This document shows positions 6,170 through 6,949 of a stretch of DNA of 6,949 bases, piece after piece. Position 1 is the stretch's first letter. The number at the start of each line of letters is the position of its first letter. The stretch spans positions 1 through 6,949 of the forward strand of contig CACZQE010000078.1 of the NCBI GenBank assembly GCA_902783205.1. Reading direction: 5' to 3'. The translations under genes and the position numbers were made by a program. This DNA comes from an uncultured Lachnospiraceae bacterium. GTDB taxonomy: Bacteria; Bacillota_A; Clostridia; Lachnospirales; Lachnospiraceae. Below the pieces are notes generated by a model. It was not told the origin of the DNA, did not search any database, and was given only the letters and a program-made list of their open reading frames with translations.

Positions 6170-6949
6170 ATGGCAGATACAGGAAAAATCATCAAAAAGA
6201 CAGACAGCCTGCGCGGCAGTCTTACCGTCCCGGGCGATAAATCCATTTCTCACCGGGCTGTCATGCTGGGAGCACTGGCAGAGGGCGACACCAGAATCCG
6301 CGGTTTTCTCAAAGGAGCAGACTGTCTTTCCACCATCTCCTGTTTCCGGCAGATGGGAATAAACATAGAAGAAAAAGGTCCTGAGATCATTGTCCACGGT
6401 AAAGGACTGCACGGTCTTTCGGCACCGGAAGGACTGCTGGACGTAGGTAACAGCGGAACCACCATCCGCCTGATCAGCGGCATCCTGGCAGGGCAGCCTT
6501 TTGAGTCTGTCTTAAGTGGAGATGCCTCTCTGAACCGGCGCCCCATGAAACGGATCATGGACCCATTAAAGGAGATGGGGACGGAAATCACAAGTCTGGG
6601 CGGCAACGGATGTGCTCCCCTGCGTATTAAAGGAGGGCATACAAAGGCTATACAGTACAAGTCGCCTGTCGCTTCAGCCCAGGTCAAATCCTGTATCCTC
6701 CTGGCCGGTCTCTATGCCGACGGGAAAACCAGTGTAAAGGAACCTGCTTTATCCAGAGACCACACAGAGCGGATGCTCCGGGCTTTCGGTGTCCATGTGG
6801 AATCTGAGGGAAACACCTGCACTGTAACGCCGCCTGCTTCCCTGCAGGCCCGGGATATCACAGTGCCGGGCGACATATCATCGGCGGCTTACTTTATTGC
6901 TGCCGCTCTGCTGGTTCCGGATTCGGAACTGGTCATCAGAAATGTAGGC
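6170..6949 (+). CDS. aroA: 3-phosphoshikimate 1-carboxyvinyltransferase (EPSP synthase), 3' end cut by the window
   Basis: It transfers the enolpyruvyl group of PEP to shikimate 3-phosphate, the sixth step of the shikimate pathway, giving EPSP on the way to chorismate. The 260 codons present cover the first domain and part of the second. PGDKSISHR at 21-29 holds the substrate-binding K24, S25 and R29. GNSGTTIRL at 93-101 is the PEP-site loop, and LNRRPMKR (121-128) holds the second arginine cluster. [10 protein letters not shown] at 165-174 includes Q171, and SRDHTERML (195-203) and [16 protein letters not shown] (233-248) are further signatures. The GNSGTTIR form of the loop, rather than the GNAGTAMR of enterobacterial enzymes, is the Bacillus/Clostridium type. 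Family length is about 420-430 aa, so the last ~165 residues, including the catalytic aspartate and late lysine, are outside. The start ATG is fixed by a stop codon three codons upstream in frame. Co-transcribed with tyrA. Confidence 0.96.
   Translation, partial: MADTGKIIKKTDSLRGSLTVPGDKSISHRAVMLGALAEGDTRIRGFLKGADCLSTISCFRQMGINIEEKGPEIIVHGKGLHGLSAPEGLLDVGNSGTTIRLISGILAGQPFESVLSGDASLNRRPMKRIMDPLKEMGTEITSLGGNGCAPLRIKGGHTKAIQYKSPVASAQVKSCILLAGLYADGKTSVKEPALSRDHTERMLRAFGVHVESEGNTCTVTPPASLQARDITVPGDISSAAYFIAAALLVPDSELVIRNVG

Noticed and set aside
6250..6687. 145-codon open frame on the minus strand opposite aroA
   Set aside because: It is the complement of clearly coding EPSP synthase sequence and shows no family similarity.

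Overview
The window is ordinary core-metabolism DNA of moderate G+C, most likely from a Gram-positive anaerobe of the Clostridia, probably Lachnospiraceae or a close relative. The pointers are strong AGGAGG-type Shine-Dalgarno sites, sigmaA-type promoters, a PheB/UPF0735 ACT regulator beside hom and lysC, a clostridial-type EF-G paralogue, and Bacillus/Clostridium-style TyrA and AroA. The family assignment is inference. No mobile element, CRISPR array, tRNA, rRNA, phage gene or obviously foreign segment was seen.

Layout: positions 1-4854 are all transcribed leftward (minus strand) and positions 5068-6949 rightward (plus strand), from a divergent intergenic region at 4855-5067. Reading away from that region on the minus strand, the first gene encodes an EF-G-like translational GTPase of 696 aa. 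It is followed by a 247-bp gap holding a terminator-like hairpin and a new promoter. Next comes a tight three-gene cluster: a PheB-type HTH+ACT regulator (150 aa), homoserine dehydrogenase hom (402 aa) and aspartokinase lysC (first 260 codons; the 3' end lies outside the window). On the plus strand a strong promoter drives tyrA (prephenate dehydrogenase with a C-terminal ACT domain, 366 aa). After a single base comes aroA (EPSP synthase, first 260 codons; the 3' end is outside).

How they work together: LysC and Hom catalyse the first and third steps of the aspartate pathway (to lysine, threonine, methionine and isoleucine), and the PheB-type protein is well placed to be their amino-acid-sensing regulator. 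TyrA and AroA belong to tyrosine and shikimate/chorismate synthesis. Complete ACT domains are visible in the regulator and in TyrA. LysC's begins at the window edge, and Hom carries what looks like a shortened, degenerate one. So most of these proteins belong to families that sense end-product amino acids.

The points most worth a second look are the EF-G-like protein, whose GTP-binding motifs have drifted at several normally conserved places, and a perfect 7-bp inverted repeat lying across the promoter of the regulator-hom-lysC cluster. Further points are a possible 10-codon leader ORF in that operon's 5' UTR, overlapping dyads at the tyrA -35 box, and the reduced ACT tail of Hom. I see no convincing evidence of an entirely new biological system here.
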